DNA of 64,000 bases, taken from contig CP139021.1 of NCBI GenBank assembly GCA_034044135.1, positions 4,975,635 through 5,039,634 on the forward strand, given 5' to 3'. The DNA comes from Flammeovirgaceae bacterium SG7u.111. GTDB taxonomy: Bacteria > Bacteroidota > Bacteroidia > Cytophagales > Flammeovirgaceae. Both the position numbers and the translations under genes were made by a program. The notes under the pieces are model-generated. The model searched no databases. It worked only from the letters and a program-made list of their open reading frames with translations, and was not told the origin of the DNA. This document shows, one piece after another, positions 60,139-64,000 of the stretch. How positions within the stretch are numbered: the first letter of the stretch is position 1; every line of letters starts with the position of its first letter.

Positions 60139-60173
60139 TTTGCCAATTTGCAAGCATACTTTTAATTGGCAAA
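60139..60173. terminator. Inverted repeat between convergent genes, possible bidirectional terminator
   Basis: Perfect 10 bp arms TTTGCCAATT (60139-60148) and AATTGGCAAA (60164-60173) with a 15-base loop, between the ends of the AraC-type and symporter genes. There is no clean T-run on either side, so termination is likely from position rather than proven by sequence. Confidence 0.45.
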
Positions 60174-60216
60174 ATTCCATTTATTCATGTTTATATTTTG
60201 ACGTTGCCACAGCCCA

Positions 60217-61512
60217 TCAACTTTGAAATTTATTCGATCGGTATCCATAAATTGCAATCATTATAAAGCTAACGAATGGTAGAAAAAAGGAAAAATTAAC
60301 AGCAGGCAATGGACCTACCGTGCCAAGGTCAATTATTGCACCTTGTATAGGAGGTAAAAGCGCCCCGCCTACAATTGCCATTACCAACCCGGCAGAGCCT
60401 AGTGTAACATCTTCGCCAACATCCCTGAGGGCAATACCGTAAATAGTGGGGAACATCAGTGACATAAAGGCTGAGGTAGCCATTAGGAAATAAAGCCCAG
60501 AGACGCCCACTATTAAAATAGCAGAAAGAGTTGTTACCATTCCACCTATGGCAAAAAACATAAGCAGCTTGCGGGCATTTATAAACCTCATGAGAAAGGT
60601 ACTTATAAACCTGCTAGTCAGGAAAACAACCATTGCTGCTATGTTATACAATTGAGCCGTTGCTTTGTCGATTCCCAAATTACCTGCGTACTGTATAATA
60701 AATGTCCAACACATAATTTGAGCGGCAACATAGAAAACCTGGGCAATCACTCCCTCCCTATATACTTTATTGCCCAAAAGCCTTTTAGCCGAATCTAAAG
60801 GATGAATTTTTATTTCATGTTCATTTTGTGGCATTTTCACCATTGCTATCACGACTAGCATTACGATTACTACAATGCCTATAACTACATAAGGGTTACG
60901 GATAACCATTAGGTCATGAGCCCTGTCCATAGCTTTGGTTGTAGCGTCCAACATGGAAAAATCGATCAGGTTTCCCGCTTCGTCCGTGTGCTTATCGGAG
61001 TGCAAGGCGGCAAGGATTAAGCGTGATGCTACAAACATTCCGATTAACGAGCCCATTGGGTTGAATGCTTGCGCTAGGTTTAAGCGCTGGGTAGCCGTTT
61101 CTTTTTCACCAAGCGATAAAATAAATGGATTAGCTGTTGTTTCTAGAAATGCCAATCCAAATGTGAGGATATAAAGGGAGACTAAGAAAAAACCAAACAC
61201 TTGAAACTGAGCGGCTGGCCAAAACAACAATGCTCCAGTCGCATACAAAGCCAGACCTAATAATATCCCTTTTTTGTAGGAATATTTTTGGATGAACAAG
61301 GCTGCTGGAATAGCCATAGTAGCATACCCTCCATAAAAAGCAAACTGAACCAACGATGCTTTAAAGTTTGAGATTTCCATGATGGTTTTAAAAGCTGCCA
61401 CCATTGGGTTAGTGATGTCATTGGCAAAACCCCATAAGGCAAAAAGACTGGTTATTAATATAAATGGGAGAAGGTTTTTTCGATCTACTATTTTGGGGGT
61501 GGATTTTGACAT
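60217..61512 (-). CDS. FucP-family sugar/H+ symporter (MFS)
   Basis: A 431-residue inner-membrane protein with ~12 hydrophobic segments. It matches the FucP family: LFALWGFANDITNP at 24-36, SYKKGILLGLALYATGALLFWPAA at ~78-101, and the family signature FLETTANPFILSLG at ~122-135, with Glu124 equivalent to the essential Glu135 of E. coli FucP. The residue aligned with FucP Asp46 appears to be Asn35 here, while Asp32 lies one turn earlier. It would import L-fucose or a related monosaccharide freed by the three fucosidases. No gene symbol is given because the substrate is not certain. Start at 61512 gives a short cytoplasmic N-terminus. Confidence 0.9.
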   Translation of the reverse strand: MSKSTPKIVDRKNLLPFILITSLFALWGFANDITNPMVAAFKTIMEISNFKASLVQFAFYGGYATMAIPAALFIQKYSYKKGILLGLALYATGALLFWPAAQFQVFGFFLVSLYILTFGLAFLETTANPFILSLGEKETATQRLNLAQAFNPMGSLIGMFVASRLILAALHSDKHTDEAGNLIDFSMLDATTKAMDRAHDLMVIRNPYVVIGIVVIVMLVVIAMVKMPQNEHEIKIHPLDSAKRLLGNKVYREGVIAQVFYVAAQIMCWTFIIQYAGNLGIDKATAQLYNIAAMVVFLTSRFISTFLMRFINARKLLMFFAIGGMVTTLSAILIVGVSGLYFLMATSAFMSLMFPTIYGIALRDVGEDVTLGSAGLVMAIVGGALLPPIQGAIIDLGTVGPLPAVNFSFFLPFVSFIMIAIYGYRSNKFQS

Positions 61513-62965
61513 TATTGTTGTTTTGTGTTTGTAAGATAAGTTGATTTTAAGCTACCCGTTTAGAATTTTTTCTTAAATGGCTAGTTTAGAATGGCTACCA
61601 AACCTACTTTTTATTGACGGGTATATCAATGGGTTGGAATAAAAAAATCTTAAATACAAAGATTATGACCAAAACAATATAAGGAAATGTTTATTTATAG
61701 GAATTTTGTATCTGTTTTAAACATGGACAAACAAGAACTCAACAAAAGCACCTTAATTTAGGGAGCCTTTCAACGGTTTTTAGCCTTTGAAAAATGGCAA
61801 CACCTTGCCAAAGAGAAGACTTAATAGGGGAGTTAAAAAAGACGAAACAAACGGATGTAATGTAACTTAACACATAAAAGACAAAACATATGTAGAGAAG
61901 GAGTGTTTGTGGAACTTACCGGATTCGAACTTACCCTTATAAAGTATTGAATATCTTTACTTTGTGACTTACATTCAATTTCTCTTATCATGGATGTTAA
62001 ACATTTGGGCTAAAAGGGAAATTTACTCACTAGCTATAATCCAACATTACCAATTACAGGCTTCTTACCTATTAGACTATATCATTGTCACAAACCGTGA
62101 TATAGTCTACTGTTTGTTCAATAAAACTAAAATAGTAATATAATTGATATTCAATTATACAATCACCAAATGTGAATGTAACCCAAGCCTATCAAGACAA
62201 GTTCGACACCGACTAGCTGGACAAAATGAGACATTTCGTAAATTCAACAATAGAGGTGTTTAATTTAAAAGGATAATCTACGATCAACTTATAAAGATTG
62301 GGGACTTCATTTTCTTTGTACAGCCCATTGTGATACAATTCAAGCACTTAATAACGAAGACGCTATATCAATTCCGAATCTATAGAATGTAAAACCCTAT
62401 TTATTATCAATGACCCAAATCAATTGCCTTTGATATACCTTCCCTTTTTTATGACACCTCTACTCCAACAAGTCAAATCTTAATAAAACCTCTTTGCTAA
62501 GCTGAACATGAAGAAGCTACCCTGCTATTAAGCTCAAATATGTTCTACAAATCTAAAGAAATCCCAATTGCAGAATATTCATATTTTTTAAAATGCTTTC
62601 ATCTAAAAATTTTACAGTATTTTTAGCTAAAAAACGCTTAACAAAAAACAAATATTATTAAAGTTATATTTATCATATCATAAATACAACTTCAATAAAT
62701 GCAACTAATTATCAAAATACATCTATTATATCAACTTTTTTATACTTGTTAATAATACCAAACAAACAATAAAAATATTGTATAATAGTTATAACAATGA
62801 TTATTTATCATTCTTTTTGTGATATCATTTTTTTTAGAGTCATATATACACCTCCACTTTCTAATGAATAAATATTCATCACACCACAGAGAAAGCAATT
62901 AACAAAACTCAAGCACAAATCATATTAGAATAATACAATTTTAAACACAATAAAAAAACCAAGTA
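61513..62965. other. 1.45 kb AT-rich region without intact genes
   Basis: No credible reading frame on either strand. Near 61723 a short frame (MDKQELNKST) is interrupted by a stop after 12 codons and again after ~20 more, so it may be a decayed gene, but its family is not recognisable. A perfect 12 bp inverted repeat lies at 62073-62109. From ~62500 to 62960 the sequence becomes extremely AT-rich; a hand count of 62641-62700 gives 8 G/C in 60. The region marks the outer boundary of the PUL. Confidence 0.65.
62073..62109. repeat. 12 bp perfect inverted repeat
   Basis: TAGACTATATCA (62073-62084) and TGATATAGTCTA (62098-62109) around a 13-base loop. Following T content is weak on both strands. 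It could be a terminator remnant or the end of a decayed mobile element. Confidence 0.5.
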
Positions 62966-64000
62966 ATGATTTCAAAACCGATAATAAGCACCCTACTACT
63001 AACATCTATATTCACCCTTTTTATTGGCTCTACTGCCAATGCTCAGTGGGACGGCACATCAGGCAAACAATACTTCATGGGGAATGTGGGGATTGGGACG
63101 AGTACGCCTGCCTACTTGTTAGACATAAAGGGTATATCGAATAATGATAATCTTTTTAGAATCAAAGCATATGATTCTAGTAGTGATTATTTATCAATCT
63201 CAAATTCGACCTCCCAGCCTAGCCAGTTTATACCAATGATCAAAGGGTTTCATGATACCGACCTTCGACAAGCTTTAATATTAGTAGGTGAGATAGGGAG
63301 CAATAATGATGCAGGTAGCGAACCTGTAATGGTTTTTGATTCTAGACTGACTGGAGGTGAAATCACAGCAAGACCACTTTTTGGCTGGGCAAGCAAAGGA
63401 GAGAGAAAAATGATTATGGATGCTGATGGTAGTTTAGGGATAAGTGTTAGTTCACCATCTGCCGCACTACACGTCGCTTCTTATAAGGTAGATGCAGGTG
63501 GAACAAAATTAGCCGCAGTATTAGGAAATGACTGGAACTCTTGGACAGCTTTTGGCTCGCCAAATGGAGGTAGGATTAGGGGCTCGGGAGAAGGGTATTT
63601 AGTTTTAGAATCAAACCCGAATGGTATTGATAGAAGAGTATTAATAAATAGCAAGTCCTCTGGTGATGTATTAATAGCACATGGAGGTGGTAATGTAATT
63701 GTTGGTTCATTAGATGGGGTTGACATATCAAAACTTAATAGTGGGTTTAATCTTTTTGTTCGTAAGGGCATCATGGCCGAAAAAGTAAAAGTAGCATTAA
63801 AAAGCGGCTGGTCAGACTTCGTATTCGAAGAAAACTACGCCCTCCCCTCCCTCTCCAAAGTAGAAAGCTATATACAAGAAAACCACCACTTGCAGGATAT
63901 CCCCTCTGCCAAAGAAGTAGAAGAAAACGGCATCAACCTAGGTGAGATGGACGCTAAGCTCCTTCAAAAGATTGAGGAACTCATGCTTTATACCATTGAG
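62966..64000 (+). CDS. Secreted fibre-like protein, 5' part (3' end outside window)
   Basis: An open frame of 345 codons runs off the right edge. The signal peptide ends in STANAQ (residue 27), followed by WDGTSGKQYFMGNVGIGTSTPAYLLDIKG, the NVGIGTxxP motif typical of Bacteroidota fibre-like surface proteins. The middle is beta-rich with weak repeats (SLGISVSSPSAALHV). The visible end, GIMAEKVKVALKSGWSDFVFEENYALPSLSKVESYIQENHHL, is the usual C-terminal chaperone-like/coiled-coil region of these proteins, so only a few residues are missing. It is likely an adhesin or exopolymer structural protein unrelated to the PUL. It follows the AT-rich region and points away from the PUL. Confidence 0.82.
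   Translation, partial: MISKPIISTLLLTSIFTLFIGSTANAQWDGTSGKQYFMGNVGIGTSTPAYLLDIKGISNNDNLFRIKAYDSSSDYLSISNSTSQPSQFIPMIKGFHDTDLRQALILVGEIGSNNDAGSEPVMVFDSRLTGGEITARPLFGWASKGERKMIMDADGSLGISVSSPSAALHVASYKVDAGGTKLAAVLGNDWNSWTAFGSPNGGRIRGSGEGYLVLESNPNGIDRRVLINSKSSGDVLIAHGGGNVIVGSLDGVDISKLNSGFNLFVRKGIMAEKVKVALKSGWSDFVFEENYALPSLSKVESYIQENHHLQDIPSAKEVEENGINLGEMDAKLLQKIEELMLYTIE

Noticed and set aside
61911-61945. GGATTCGAAC resembling the T-arm of a tRNA on the minus strand
   Set aside because: The flanking bases do not form a T-stem, and no matching acceptor stem or anticodon arm lies within 80 bases.

Overview
The window is almost entirely one large polysaccharide utilisation locus (PUL) from a member of the Bacteroidota, most likely a marine-type gliding bacterium of the Cytophagales. 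The phylum call rests on a SusC/SusD pair, an ECF-sigma/FecR regulatory pair, a type IX secretion (T9SS) C-terminal sorting domain, many SPII lipoproteins, A-rich start regions without Shine-Dalgarno sequences, and TAnnTTTG-like promoter boxes. The order-level call is inference.

Layout. From about 58.8 kb down to position 1 every gene lies on the minus strand, so transcription runs right to left. The regulatory and uptake head is at the right: ECF sigma factor (58783-58202), FecR anti-sigma factor (58016-56967), SusC with an N-terminal STN signalling domain (56669-53148) and SusD (53133-51244). A strong intrinsic terminator follows SusD. The first enzyme block comes next: GH29, a circularly permuted SGNH hydrolase, a beta-helix protein with a PDZ domain, GH39, GH29, an FAD oxidoreductase, a GH28-type beta-helix, a DUF1961 protein, GH30, GH3 and an ordinary SGNH hydrolase. 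The giant 2436-residue T9SS protein (33816-26506) follows; it carries a beta-helix, ten CBM6-like modules and two CBM3-like modules, and a likely terminator lies behind it. The second enzyme block is a heparinase II/III-like lyase, GH31, another beta-helix/PDZ protein, an EF-hand-like acidic protein, GH29, GH3, a second heparinase-like protein, a five-bladed propeller hydrolase, a mutarotase-like/beta-helix fusion, DUF1080, GH39, a sulfatase, and a lyase paralogue cut by the left edge. To the right of the sigma gene are a divergent AraC-type regulator, a convergent FucP-type sugar/H+ symporter, a 1.45 kb AT-rich region without intact genes, and the 5' part of a secreted fibre-like protein.

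How the genes fit together (inference from family knowledge). The T9SS protein and the surface lipoproteins would bind and open the polymer outside the cell, and SusC/D would import oligosaccharides. The STN domain of SusC would signal through FecR to the ECF sigma factor. Periplasmic lyases, one sulfatase, three fucosidases, beta-xylosidase-type GH39/GH3/GH30 enzymes and a GH31 would take the oligomers to monosaccharides, and the FucP-type symporter would take up fucose or a related sugar. The set suggests a fucose- and xylose-rich, uronic-acid-containing, lightly sulfated polysaccharide from algae or plants, but the exact glycan cannot be read from the sequence.

Most unusual observations: a cleanly circularly permuted SGNH esterase (48975-49712); a plus-strand terminator between fecR and susC that suggests an antisense RNA; a ten-CBM6 array with a higher-order two-module repeat; a base-composition break inside the giant gene; paired beta-helix/PDZ proteins; and three genes that start with the overlapping start-stop string ATGAAATGA.
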